Shown: positions 6,152-12,478, numbered from the stretch's first letter. The stretch: DNA of 16,141 nucleotides from CAJAUT01 sp043809365 (GCA_043809365.1 JAZDDW010000021.1:1-16141); one strand, 5' to 3'. Numbers and translations are program-made. The notes: generated by a model from the sequence alone, not told the origin.

Positions 6152-6811
6152 ATGAAAAAACAATGGTGGAAGTTGGGTTTGGTAATTGTGGCGGGAGTAT
6201 TGCTTTCTGGGTGTGGTAAAGTGGGTAGTCCGGCGAGTATAGAGCAGAGGACGAGTGGGGGGAAAGGAGAGCGAGAGCCAATAAGGGATTTGGATTCGTG
6301 TGCGCAAAGGCCAATCCAAATTGAGGGTTACGGCGATCCAGGTAAGCAGCTAGCCAATTGTTTTGTCGAGTATCCGGGAGAGCCTTCGAGACAGGATAAA
6401 AGCTACTATGTGGTGGAGGATATTTGTGGGCAGTTTACCCGACAATTCGTGCAGAATGCACTGGGTAGACCAATTGTGAAAACCCAACCACCAGAACATG
6501 AGAGTTTGTTTAACTGTAAATATGTCTTGGACGACCAAGATAATTATGTGCTGTTAGTGTTTGAGTATTTGGGTATCGATAATCAGAAAAAGGGGCAGGA
6601 AATGATGGGGAGGACGACCGAAGAGAGTGGAGCTATCCCTATGCGGAACCTGGTGGTAAAGCAAGAAAATGGGACAATCAACACCATCTATTTGGTGCTA
6701 GGCGATATGAAGTTTGTGAGTATTGACCGGTCTTCCGGATCTGGACTGACGAATGAAGAACTCCTGACTTTTGCGGGCAATGTCGCCCGGGAGATCAAAG
6801 AGTATAAGTAG
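6152..6811 (+). CDS. Lipoprotein, unknown function
   Basis: A 219-residue protein with a type II signal peptide: MKKQWWK start, hydrophobic core LGLVIVAGVLL and a lipobox LLSGC (cleavage before Cys 21). The mature protein is tethered to the outer face of the cytoplasmic membrane. A short disordered stretch (SPASIEQRTSGGKGERE) precedes a globular region with three further Cys (DSCAQ, ANCFVEY, FNCKYV and DICGQ nearby) and no recognised family. AGGAGG lies 6 bases before the ATG. It is the second gene of the pair beginning at 5823; the stop is followed within a few bases by the promoter of the helicase gene. Confidence 0.68.
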   Translation: MKKQWWKLGLVIVAGVLLSGCGKVGSPASIEQRTSGGKGEREPIRDLDSCAQRPIQIEGYGDPGKQLANCFVEYPGEPSRQDKSYYVVEDICGQFTRQFVQNALGRPIVKTQPPEHESLFNCKYVLDDQDNYVLLVFEYLGIDNQKKGQEMMGRTTEESGAIPMRNLVVKQENGTINTIYLVLGDMKFVSIDRSSGSGLTNEELLTFAGNVAREIKEYK

Positions 6812-6816
6812 TGTGG

Positions 6817-6822
6817 TATAAT
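6817..6822 (+). promoter_or_regulatory. Extended -10 promoter of the DEAD-box helicase gene
   Basis: TGGTATAAT is an extended -10 element. Transcription would begin near 6829 and give a leader of about 95 bases, the longest untranslated leader seen in the window. Confidence 0.5.
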
Positions 6823-6887
6823 GTGATCTAGTTAATTTATGACGCAGCTAATGTAGGCGCGAGGTTTTTGAGGCTCGGACTTTGAAG

Positions 6888-6919
6888 ATCTTTCCTAACT
6901 GATAGTAGTGTCGAAGGAT
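6888..6919 (+). promoter_or_regulatory. Leader hairpin that could cover the helicase ribosome-binding site
   Basis: ATCTTTC (6888-6894) can pair with GAAGGAT (6913-6919) through seven pairs including one G-U, around an 18-base loop. The right arm contains the AAGGA Shine-Dalgarno (6914-6918) of the gene at 6925. The stem is short, so this is a suggestion only. Confidence 0.3.
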
Positions 6920-6924
6920 AATAT

Positions 6925-8118
6925 ATGTCGCAAAAGCGAAGCTGGTTTGGCGGGAGTAATCGTGGAGGCGGTAGGCCAGCCTTCGCCGGAGGCTACGGCG
7001 GCCGAGGCAAAATTAAATACATGAGTGTCTCGCCAGCCATGCTGGTAAAACAAGCTTCTACAGTTGAGAGCCGGGAATATACCCCCAAACATACATTTGT
7101 TGAGTTTGCCATGAATGAGCAGATAAAGAAAAACGTCATACATAAAGGTTATGACAAGCCAACACCGATTCAAGATCAGGTGATCCCGGTGGTACTCTCT
7201 GGGCGCGATGTCATAGGGCTGGCCTCGACGGGAACGGGGAAGACGGCGGCCTTTTTACTGCCACTCATTGATAAGGTTATGAAGAATCCGGGACAGAAAG
7301 TCATGATCGTGACCCCAACAAGAGAGCTTGCAGTCCAGATCATGGAAGAGGGTAAGAGTTACGCATTTGGTACTCGAGCATTCTTTACGATTTGTATTGG
7401 GGGAGTGGATATTAGGCGGCAGGTTCGCGAACTGCGCCGTAACCCTCAATTTGTGGTGGGGACTCCGGGGAGACTCAAAGATCTTTCGGAGCGCAGAGAG
7501 CTCAAACTTTTTGATTATCACACGATTGTGCTGGACGAGGTGGATCGGATGTTAGATATGGGATTTGTGAATGAGATGCGAGATTTGATCCGCCAGTTGC
7601 CACGAGAGCGACACTCGTTATTTTTCTCGGCGACAATGAGTGAGAAAGCTAGAGCAATTGCGCGCGAATTTTTGCATGATCCAGTGATGATCCAAGTGGA
7701 GTCACAAGGAGCATCGGAGAACGTAAACCAAGACATCGTGAAACTGAACGGACGCAGTAAGGTCGAAGTCTTACATGAGATGTTGATAAGACCAGAGTTT
7801 GAGAAAGTCTTATTGTTTGGCCGAACTAAACATGGAATGGAGAGACTCACTCGGGAACTGGAAGCGAGGGGTTTTAAAGCCACTTCGATCCACGGGAACA
7901 AGTCGCAATCGCAAAGACAGCGAGCACTCCAAGCTTTTAAGAGCAATCAAGTGCAGATTCTCTTGGCCACCGATGTAGCGGCGCGGGGACTGGATATTGA
8001 TAGTGTGTCCCACGTGATCAACTACGAACTTCCGGAGACCTATGAGGATTATATTCACCGGATTGGTCGGACAGGACGCGTGGGTAAGACTGGGGTGGCT
8101 TTGACGTTTATTGATTAG
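6925..8118 (+). CDS. DEAD-box ATP-dependent RNA helicase, minimal core
   Basis: The protein unwinds RNA duplexes with ATP, typically in ribosome assembly, mRNA turnover or cold adaptation. Both RecA-like domains are complete: Q motif (GYDKPTPIQ, about 75-83), Walker A ASTGTGKT (100-107), PTRELA (131-136), TPGR (180-183), DEVD in place of DEAD (204-207), SAT (235-237), ARGLD (353-357) and HRIGRTGR (378-385). It ends 12 residues after motif VI, so it lacks the C-terminal RNA-binding extension usual in longer relatives. The first 30 residues are instead Gly/Arg-rich (GGSNRGGGRP, GGYGGRGK), which could bind RNA from the other end. Start at 6925 has AAGGA upstream. It ends tail-to-tail with the next gene, the two stop codons overlapping. 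Confidence 0.9.
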   Translation: MSQKRSWFGGSNRGGGRPAFAGGYGGRGKIKYMSVSPAMLVKQASTVESREYTPKHTFVEFAMNEQIKKNVIHKGYDKPTPIQDQVIPVVLSGRDVIGLASTGTGKTAAFLLPLIDKVMKNPGQKVMIVTPTRELAVQIMEEGKSYAFGTRAFFTICIGGVDIRRQVRELRRNPQFVVGTPGRLKDLSERRELKLFDYHTIVLDEVDRMLDMGFVNEMRDLIRQLPRERHSLFFSATMSEKARAIAREFLHDPVMIQVESQGASENVNQDIVKLNGRSKVEVLHEMLIRPEFEKVLLFGRTKHGMERLTRELEARGFKATSIHGNKSQSQRQRALQAFKSNQVQILLATDVAARGLDIDSVSHVINYELPETYEDYIHRIGRTGRVGKTGVALTFID

Positions 8119-8711
8119 AGCTTGGTGAGGGAGCGCAAAATTGTGTCAAGGGTACTGAGATCTTCTGGGGTAGGAGAGGCGGGAGTTTTGAGTGAGATAG
8201 CGCCGTAGAGGGTGGGGGCACCCCAGCCATATTGGGAGAGTTGACAAAGAGCAAAACCCTTGCCACTGACTGGCGTACTCCGCCTAAATTTGTCGCCACT
8301 CTGATTAGTAATTTCGACAAAACTAGTGTAGCGAGCGGAGGGTCCTTCGGAGTCGGAGTCTCCGGGGAAGAGACAGACCGAACCACCAAACCCGCCTTGC
8401 AGGATAGTAATGCCAAGTGAGCCACCGTCTAAAATGAGACGTTCGCTATCTGGACCAGGAACTTCGCGTTTAATGGTCCAGTTGGCAGGGATTGTGAGTT
8501 CGTAGTGGGGGAAAGAGAGAACGCCGCCGCCACGAACCGTTTGGGTAATGGTACTGGGAGATGGAACGGGAACCGCCGTCGCTAAAGCTATGGCGGTCGA
8601 GGTGGGAGATGGGGAGGGGTTGGGCATGATGTTTTGACGACCAGCAAGGTAGCTGACGACACCGGTCAAGATAATTACTAGAATCACGAGAATACCGACT
8701 AAGTATTTCAT
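8115..8711 (-). CDS. Membrane-anchored exported protein, unknown function
   Basis: A 198-residue protein with an N-terminal membrane anchor (about 3-22), a Pro/Ser/Thr-rich linker (about 30-55) and an extracytoplasmic domain that begins LSFPHYELTIPANWTIKRE and ends LDTILRSLTKL. The 'Y-x-L-x-x-P-x-x-W' opening and the closing helix resemble the PsbP-like/surface domains frequent in this kind of genome, but I cannot assign a family. It overlaps the helicase stop by 4 bases in tail-to-tail orientation. A TATAAT lies 7 bases before its ATG and is shared with the divergent methyltransferase. Confidence 0.65.
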   Translation of the reverse strand: MKYLVGILVILVIILTGVVSYLAGRQNIMPNPSPSPTSTAIALATAVPVPSPSTITQTVRGGGVLSFPHYELTIPANWTIKREVPGPDSERLILDGGSLGITILQGGFGGSVCLFPGDSDSEGPSARYTSFVEITNQSGDKFRRSTPVSGKGFALCQLSQYGWGAPTLYGAISLKTPASPTPEDLSTLDTILRSLTKL

Positions 8712-8717
8712 ATGGGT

Positions 8718-8724
8718 TATTATA
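8718..8724. promoter_or_regulatory. Overlapping divergent -10 boxes, both leaderless
   Basis: On the plus strand TATTAT (8718-8723) is followed by 7 bases and ATG at 8731. On the minus strand TATAAT (8724-8719) is followed by 7 bases and ATG at 8711. One near-symmetrical box sits midway between two start codons and could serve both. Confidence 0.55.
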
Positions 8725-8730
8725 CTATGT

Positions 8731-9348
8731 ATGCAACAGGGTATTGTGAGAGCGGGGTACGATAAAATGGCGAGGCAGTATCTAGATCAGCGGGGGAGAC
8801 TAAAAACGAATAAATATGTTCACAGATTAATCAAGTATTTGCCAAGGCAGGCAACGATCCTAGATTTGGGTTGTGGGGCAGGGATACCGGTGGATGACAT
8901 TTTGCTAAAGGCAGGTCACTCGGTTGTAGGCATAGATATTTCGAGTCAACAGATCAAGTTGGCGAGGAAAAACTGTCCGCAGGGGGAGTATATAGTGAGA
9001 GATATTAATGAACTAAAACCTCGAGAATATCAGGCGCAAGCAGTAATCTCGTTTTATACCATGTTTCACCTCCCTCGGACTCAACATGCAAAATTGTTAC
9101 AAATTATGGCCAGTTATTTGCCATCTGGAGGTATGTTACTGCTGACTATGGGGGATCGGGAATTTGAAGGAGAACATGTGTTGTGCAACGAACCCATGTG
9201 GTCGAGTCAGTGGGGGACTGCCAAAAATCATCAACTGGTTGAACAAGCAGGATTTCGAATAATTTTGGAGGAAATTGATGGGAGTGGGGGAGAGCGGCAC
9301 CAACTAATTTTGGGGAGGAAAGAGGAGATGATTGACCGCATCAGATAA
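8731..9348 (+). CDS. Class I SAM-dependent methyltransferase, substrate unknown
   Basis: A 205-residue cytoplasmic protein with motif I ILDLGCGAGIP (about 43-53), the acidic strand-2 end VVGIDIS (65-71), an aspartate in VRDINEL (89-95), and the post-motif ISFYTMFHLPR (106-116). The N-terminal YDKMARQYLDQR resembles Methyltransf_11/25-type small-molecule methyltransferases. Substrate recognition cannot be inferred. The last codons overlap the start of the membrane protein that follows, so they are co-transcribed. The promoter is shared with the divergent gene at 8711. Confidence 0.78.
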   Translation: MQQGIVRAGYDKMARQYLDQRGRLKTNKYVHRLIKYLPRQATILDLGCGAGIPVDDILLKAGHSVVGIDISSQQIKLARKNCPQGEYIVRDINELKPREYQAQAVISFYTMFHLPRTQHAKLLQIMASYLPSGGMLLLTMGDREFEGEHVLCNEPMWSSQWGTAKNHQLVEQAGFRIILEEIDGSGGERHQLILGRKEEMIDRIR

Positions 9349-9946
9349 CTCTGGCATGATAGGTAAAGTGATAGATCAAGGCGCAAAGGATATTACACAG
9401 ATGCAATCAGCACGTAGCGGTGTGTCTGTTAAAGTGGCCAAAAAATCGAGGTTGATATGGGTGGTGTTGGCCTGTGTTGTGTTGGGGGTGGGCTTGGGAA
9501 TCGTGGTTTATCAACAATCGGTGCAACCAGTCAAGAAAACGGCGGTGGCTCCCAAATCATCGGTACGAGCGATTATTCCGAGCTCGGTCGCGAGTATGAT
9601 GCCCTCACCTATGGCTTCAGCTTCGGCATTGCCCCGGGCTCCACAAGTGAATGTAATCGACGAACCAGATTATGGTGACTATGAATATGAGGATGAGGAT
9701 TGGACACCGAGTAGTCCAAGTCCATCTCCATCTAGAAGCACTTTGGCTCTGGCTTCGGCATCGGCGAGGGCATCTTCGTCTTCTACGGCTTCAACCAGAG
9801 CTTCTGCTTCTCCTTCTGCGCGAACTGTAATGCCGGACACTACGGAGGGAGTACCGACAACCGGAGTATTCGAAGTAACCGTAGGGACAGTATCAGTAGG
9901 GTTGATTTTCTTGGTGCTTGGACTGGTGGGACTACTGGTGTTGTAA
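9332..9946 (+). CDS. Two-helix membrane protein with Ser/Pro/Ala-rich linker
   Basis: A 204-residue protein: a polar N-terminus, a membrane segment (about 41-60), a long low-complexity Ser/Ala/Pro/Thr stretch interrupted by an acidic tyrosine-rich patch (YGDYEYEDEDW, about 115-125), and a hydrophobic C-terminus (about 183-204) that runs to the last residue. Just before that segment is GVPTTG, which looks like a variant of the LPxTG sorting motif, but no basic tail follows it, so sortase attachment is doubtful. The chosen start is TTG 9332, which has GAGGAG 4 bases upstream and overlaps the methyltransferase by 17 bases. ATG 9356 is possible but has no ribosome-binding site. Confidence 0.55.
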   Translation: MTASDNSGMIGKVIDQGAKDITQMQSARSGVSVKVAKKSRLIWVVLACVVLGVGLGIVVYQQSVQPVKKTAVAPKSSVRAIIPSSVASMMPSPMASASALPRAPQVNVIDEPDYGDYEYEDEDWTPSSPSPSPSRSTLALASASARASSSSTASTRASASPSARTVMPDTTEGVPTTGVFEVTVGTVSVGLIFLVLGLVGLLVL

Positions 9947-9948
9947 AC

Positions 9949-9978
9949 TTGGTTTTTCTCAAGGGTGAATGATAGAAT
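9949..9978 (+). promoter_or_regulatory. Probable promoter of the plus-strand tRNA gene
   Basis: TTGGTT (9949-9954), an 18-base spacer and TAGAAT (9973-9978) preceded by TGA (extended -10). Start near 9985 would leave about 40 bases of 5' leader before the tRNA. Confidence 0.45.
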
Positions 9979-9995
9979 AAACGAGTAAAGTAAAA

Positions 9996-10030
9996 GCAGG
10001 CTTGCCTGCCGTAGCTTTAGCGAAGGCAGG
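9996..10030 (+). repeat. Palindromic repeat fused to the 5' end of the tRNA
   Basis: GCAGGC-TT-GCCTGC (9996-10009) forms a hairpin. Overlapping it, CCTGCC (10005-10010) pairs with GGCAGG (10025-10030) around an inner GCT-TT-AGC (10014-10021). GGCAGG is also bases 1-6 of the tRNA acceptor stem. I recall similar CCTGCC...AGCTTTAGC...GGCAGG palindromes as dispersed elements in candidate-phyla genomes; only this copy is in the window. Confidence 0.6.
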
Positions 10031-10098
10031 GTAGCTCAGTTGGTTAGAGCACGGCATTCATAACGCCGAGGTCATGGGTCCGATCCCCATCTCTGCTA
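10025..10098 (+). tRNA. tRNA-Met (CAU), elongator type
   Basis: The full cloverleaf is visible: acceptor GGCAGGG/CTCTGCT with G-U at the first pair, D arm GCTC...GAGC with AGTTGGTTA loop, anticodon loop TTCATAA with CAT at 10059-10061, variable AGGTC, T arm ATGGG/CCCAT with loop TCCGATC, discriminator A. G1-U72 and the lack of three G-C pairs argue against an initiator. Elongator Met is most likely; a tRNA-Ile(CAU) read by lysidine cannot be excluded. The last anticodon-stem pair (A31-C39) is mismatched. CCA is not encoded. Bases 1-6 are shared with a palindromic repeat upstream. Confidence 0.85.
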
Positions 10099-10103
10099 CT
10101 TAC

Positions 10104-10129
10104 AAAAAACCCCGCTTAGCGGGGTTTTT
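10104..10129. terminator. Bidirectional intrinsic terminator between the two tRNAs
   Basis: The stem CCCCGC (10110-10115), loop TTA and GCGGGG (10119-10124) are flanked by six A on the left and five T on the right, so the hairpin works in both directions. It lies 6 bases after each tRNA. The same hairpin core recurs at 12926-12940. Confidence 0.85.
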
Positions 10130-10134
10130 ATTTG

Positions 10135-10203
10135 TTGCGGGGCTAGGAGTTGAACCCAGCCTGTGAGATTATGAGCCTCACGTGCACCGTACACTACCCC
10201 GCG
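10135..10203 (-). tRNA. Candidate initiator tRNA-Met (CAU) with unusual body
   Basis: Read on the minus strand, the acceptor stem is CGCGGGG/CCCCGCA: it has the unpaired C1-A72 that marks bacterial initiator tRNA and is the same stem as in Escherichia coli tRNA-fMet. Anticodon loop is CTCATAA; the T arm is CTGGG/CCTAG with loop TTCAACT; discriminator A; no encoded CCA. The body is odd. The anticodon stem TGAGG/TCTCA has A-U, G-C, G-U where initiators have three G-C pairs; the D arm is only 13 bases; the variable loop is 4 bases; and the pair 11-24 is U-A rather than A-U. Total length is 69. It is either a divergent initiator or a decayed copy. Confidence 0.75.
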
Positions 10204-10238
10204 CGTTATTAAAGTACTCTTGTATTGTAACACTAGAG

Positions 10239-10244
10239 TAGAAT
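10239..10244 (+). promoter_or_regulatory. -10 box of the gene at 10252
   Basis: TAGAAT is followed by 7 bases and ATG at 10252. No clear -35 is present. It decides between the GTG at 10246 and the ATG at 10252 in favour of the latter. Confidence 0.4.
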
Positions 10245-10251
10245 TGTGCCA

Positions 10252-10548
10252 ATGGACTACGCCGAGAAGAAAGCTCAAAAGTGGGGAGAGGTACAGGGAG
10301 TTGTACGAGCACACGCACAAGAGATAAGAGAAAAATACGAAACAGAATGGTTTTCGTCTCCACCGGAGTTGCGAGATCAAGAAAGGCAAGCTTTAGAAAC
10401 TACTTTGCTATTAGAACGCGATAGAGTCAGACAGCTGTTTGAAAGCAATAGTGAGGGAGGGGGATTGGATTCATGGGTAAATTGGGAGTGGCCAAAACAG
10501 ATGGTAATAGAAATATTGGGGTTGGTTAAGAAAAGGGGTTGGAAGTAG
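10252..10548 (+). CDS. Small charged helical protein, unknown function
   Basis: A 98-residue soluble protein rich in Glu, Arg and Lys, mostly predicted helix (residues 1-28 and 40-65), then a Gly-rich turn (SEGGG) and a Trp-rich patch (DSWVNWEWP) before a last helix. No signal, membrane segment, Cys or family motif is visible. Start chosen by the -10 spacing; GTG 10246 would add two residues. It stands alone between the minus-strand tRNA and the toxin-antitoxin pair. The following 75 bases (to 10623) hold nothing I can identify. Confidence 0.5.
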   Translation: MDYAEKKAQKWGEVQGVVRAHAQEIREKYETEWFSSPPELRDQERQALETTLLLERDRVRQLFESNSEGGGLDSWVNWEWPKQMVIEILGLVKKRGWK

Positions 10549-10623
10549 GGTTTTACCACAGGGCATATTTTGCAGAGAGAGCTGTCAAGTAGAACACCTA
10601 AAAGTGAGATGCTCGTGTAAAAA

Positions 10624-11058
10624 TTAGGTAAATAGAGTAATAAATTCGGCGGGTGTGATAATTTGGAGAGGCTGGATAGATTTATTTTTTGAGAGAACGA
10701 GTAAGTCTTGGTCGCCAGTGACTAGATATTGCGCGTGTCCCACTAAAGCAAGTTGAATAATAGGATTGTCTTTTGGGTCACGGGAAGTTGGAGAGAATGG
10801 ACTGATTGGATCTGATAATTGGCCAGAATGATATAACTGGGTTAGTAGTCGCGCTTGTTTGACAGACGATAGATGATATTTTTGGACGAGTTTCTTGTCA
10901 CACAGCGTGTCTTTTACTTCGGATAAAATGTAATTTGAGATTAGAACTTGGAAAGATTGCTTTCTCCAAAGTTCAATTACTCTACTTGAGTTGCCATTTG
11001 AATGTAGGAGTGAGCTGATGACAACATTACTATCGAGAACGACGAGGAGATTTCCCAT
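10624..11058 (-). CDS. PIN-domain toxin (putative ribonuclease)
   Basis: A 144-residue PIN-domain protein of the TIGR00305/COG1569 type, whose members cleave RNA when freed from their antitoxin. Conserved acidic residues are visible: D9 in VVLDSNV, E47 in YILSEVKD, D94 and D97 in SRDPKDNP, and D116/D118 in VTGDQDLL, enough for a metal-dependent active site. It is the second gene of the pair: its first 29 bases overlap the end of the antitoxin gene in another frame, so its translation is likely coupled. No clear Shine-Dalgarno is seen. Nothing suggests inactivation. Confidence 0.85.
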   Translation of the reverse strand: MGNLLVVLDSNVVISSLLHSNGNSSRVIELWRKQSFQVLISNYILSEVKDTLCDKKLVQKYHLSSVKQARLLTQLYHSGQLSDPISPFSPTSRDPKDNPIIQLALVGHAQYLVTGDQDLLVLSKNKSIQPLQIITPAEFITLFT

Positions 11059-11350
11059 ATACTTTCATTCTAACTCTTTTGATGGCTGCGAGGACGTCAG
11101 CTTCAACCTCTTTTTCGTTGGTGTTGGGATTGTCAGCCTGGATAGAGGCAATGGTTTCCCAGAGCTCTTGGCGACTAAGAGAGTCTGAATAGCGTTTGAA
11201 TGTGTCTGGACTTAACATGATGATTTGAGGTTCATTGTTGCCAATGACCATGATTGGTTCTTTGGTCTTCTTGGCTTTAATGAAGATGGATTTGTAGTCG
11301 CGCTGAAGCTCTCTGGCAGAGACTGTATTTAGAATAGGTAAATAGCTCAT
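11030..11350 (-). CDS. Phd/YefM-type antitoxin
   Basis: A 106-residue protein with the Phd/YefM N-terminal DNA-binding pattern: NTVSARELQRDYKSIFIKAKK, then EPIMVIGNNEPQIIMLSPDTFKR. The rest (about 60-106), with an acidic helix and a basic Arg/Ser tail, would bind and neutralise the PIN toxin encoded directly after it. Such antitoxins repress their own operon. The promoter is consensus and leaderless, and an inverted repeat overlaps its -35. Phd/YefM combined with PIN is a known pairing in type II systems. Confidence 0.85.
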   Translation of the reverse strand: MSYLPILNTVSARELQRDYKSIFIKAKKTKEPIMVIGNNEPQIIMLSPDTFKRYSDSLSRQELWETIASIQADNPNTNEKEVEADVLAAIKRVRMKVYGKSPRRSR

Positions 11351-11356
11351 GATCTG

Positions 11357-11385
11357 ATGTTATCAGGAATTATTTTGTATGTCAA
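11357..11385 (-). promoter_or_regulatory. Leaderless promoter of the toxin-antitoxin operon
   Basis: On the minus strand TTGACA (11385-11380), exactly 17 bases, TAACAT (11362-11357) preceded by TGA (extended -10), then 6 bases and ATG at 11350. There is no leader and no ribosome-binding site. Confidence 0.7.
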
Positions 11386-11395
11386 CATGATGACA
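11380..11395. promoter_or_regulatory. Candidate operator of the toxin-antitoxin operon
   Basis: TGTCA-6-TGACA is an inverted repeat that overlaps the -35 box of the operon, a natural place for autorepression by the Phd/YefM protein. A further TGACA lies at 11402-11406. Confidence 0.4.
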
Positions 11396-11417
11396 AATTG
11401 GTGACAATATTGTGAAT

Positions 11418-11446
11418 TTGGAGTTAGACAAGATTACGGGTACAAT
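11418..11446 (+). promoter_or_regulatory. Promoter upstream of trpS
   Basis: TTGGAG, 17 bases, TACAAT. The box ends 6 bases before an ATG at 11453, which opens a four-codon frame, not trpS itself. The same -35 hexamer and spacing occur at ftsH. Confidence 0.55.
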
Positions 11447-11452
11447 ATATAA

Positions 11453-11467
11453 ATGGAGGAAATATGA
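11453..11467 (+). CDS. Four-codon upstream frame overlapping the trpS start
   Basis: ATG GAG GAA ATA TGA. Its ATG is at the expected transcription start, it contains the GGAGG that serves trpS, and its TGA overlaps the trpS ATG as ATGA. It has no Trp codon, so it is not a tryptophan attenuator. It may be chance or a translational on-ramp for trpS. Confidence 0.25.
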   Translation: MEEI

Positions 11468-12471
11468 AGAAAAGAATTTTATCCGGTATTACACCATCTG
11501 GAAACCAGTTGCACATTGGTAACTATTTTGGGGCGGTGGCGCCACAGATCGCGTTGCAAGATAGCCACGAGACCTATTATTTTGTTGCCGACCTCCATGC
11601 CCTGACTACAGTACACGACCGAGAGGATCTCGAACGAAATATTACCGGAGTGGTTTTGGATTACCTGGCACTTGGCCTTGATCCAAGCAAGTGTGTGTTT
11701 TTTCGGCAGTCTGATATTCCCGAACATTCGCAACTGGCTGTCGTGCTTGCGAATTATATTTCGTACGGGCAGATGAAGAGGATGCATGCGTATAAGGATA
11801 AATTGCAGGTAGGTGCGAGTGAAGAATCAATTAACATGGGGCTGTTTAACTATCCGATCCTGATGGCGGCGGATATTCTCCTGTATAAGCCGTATGGAGT
11901 GCCGGTTGGCGAGGATCAGCGCCAACACATTGAGCTCGCGCGTGATATCGCGGCAAACTTTAACAAAACCTACAAAACCAGCACTTTCCCACTGCCGGAG
12001 CCACTAATTTCTCGCGAAGTGGGGAGGATTGTGGGGACAGATGGGGAGCGGAAAATGAGTAAATCGCTAGGGAACACCATCGGAATTTTTGAAGATGAAA
12101 AAGTGATTGAAAAGCAAATCATGAGGTCATTTACCGACCCAAACAGGTTAAAGGCGACCGATCCAGGGAAAGTGGAGGGGAATACAGTATTTATTTATCA
12201 TGATTTGATGAATGAGAATAAGGAAGAAGTGGAGGAGTTAAAAAAGAGATATCGGGAAGGTATAGTGGGGGATGTAGAAGTGAAGCAAAAACTAGTAGCT
12301 GCACACAAGTGCAAGTTTGGTGAGATGAGAGCAAGGAGAAAAGAACTCGAGGGAGATATGGAGTTGGTGAGGAAGATCTTGGTCGAGGGAGCAGAGAAGG
12401 CGAGGAAGTTGGCGAGCCAAACACTCACAGAAGTTTACGGAGTGATTGGGGAAAATAATAAATTAAACTAA
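11464..12471 (+). CDS. trpS: Tryptophanyl-tRNA synthetase
   Basis: The enzyme charges tRNA-Trp with tryptophan using ATP in the cytoplasm and is essential. The 335-residue length is normal for bacterial TrpRS. Class I signatures are intact: the HIGH-type motif as HIGN (residues 17-20) within SGNQLHIGNYFG, KMSKS at 197-201, and the substrate-pocket stretch NYPILMAADILLY (129-141) with PVGEDQRQHIEL (147-158). Start at 11464 follows GGAGG with 4 bases between. It forms its own unit: a perfect palindrome and a new promoter separate it from the tRNA-binding protein downstream. Confidence 0.96.
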   Translation: MKKRILSGITPSGNQLHIGNYFGAVAPQIALQDSHETYYFVADLHALTTVHDREDLERNITGVVLDYLALGLDPSKCVFFRQSDIPEHSQLAVVLANYISYGQMKRMHAYKDKLQVGASEESINMGLFNYPILMAADILLYKPYGVPVGEDQRQHIELARDIAANFNKTYKTSTFPLPEPLISREVGRIVGTDGERKMSKSLGNTIGIFEDEKVIEKQIMRSFTDPNRLKATDPGKVEGNTVFIYHDLMNENKEEVEELKKRYREGIVGDVEVKQKLVAAHKCKFGEMRARRKELEGDMELVRKILVEGAEKARKLASQTLTEVYGVIGENNKLN

Positions 12472-12478
12472 TGCTTAA

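Noticed and set aside
9328..9334. ATG at 9328 as start of the Ser/Pro-rich membrane protein
   Set aside because: That ATG is in the methyltransferase frame; the membrane protein frame opens with TTG at 9332.
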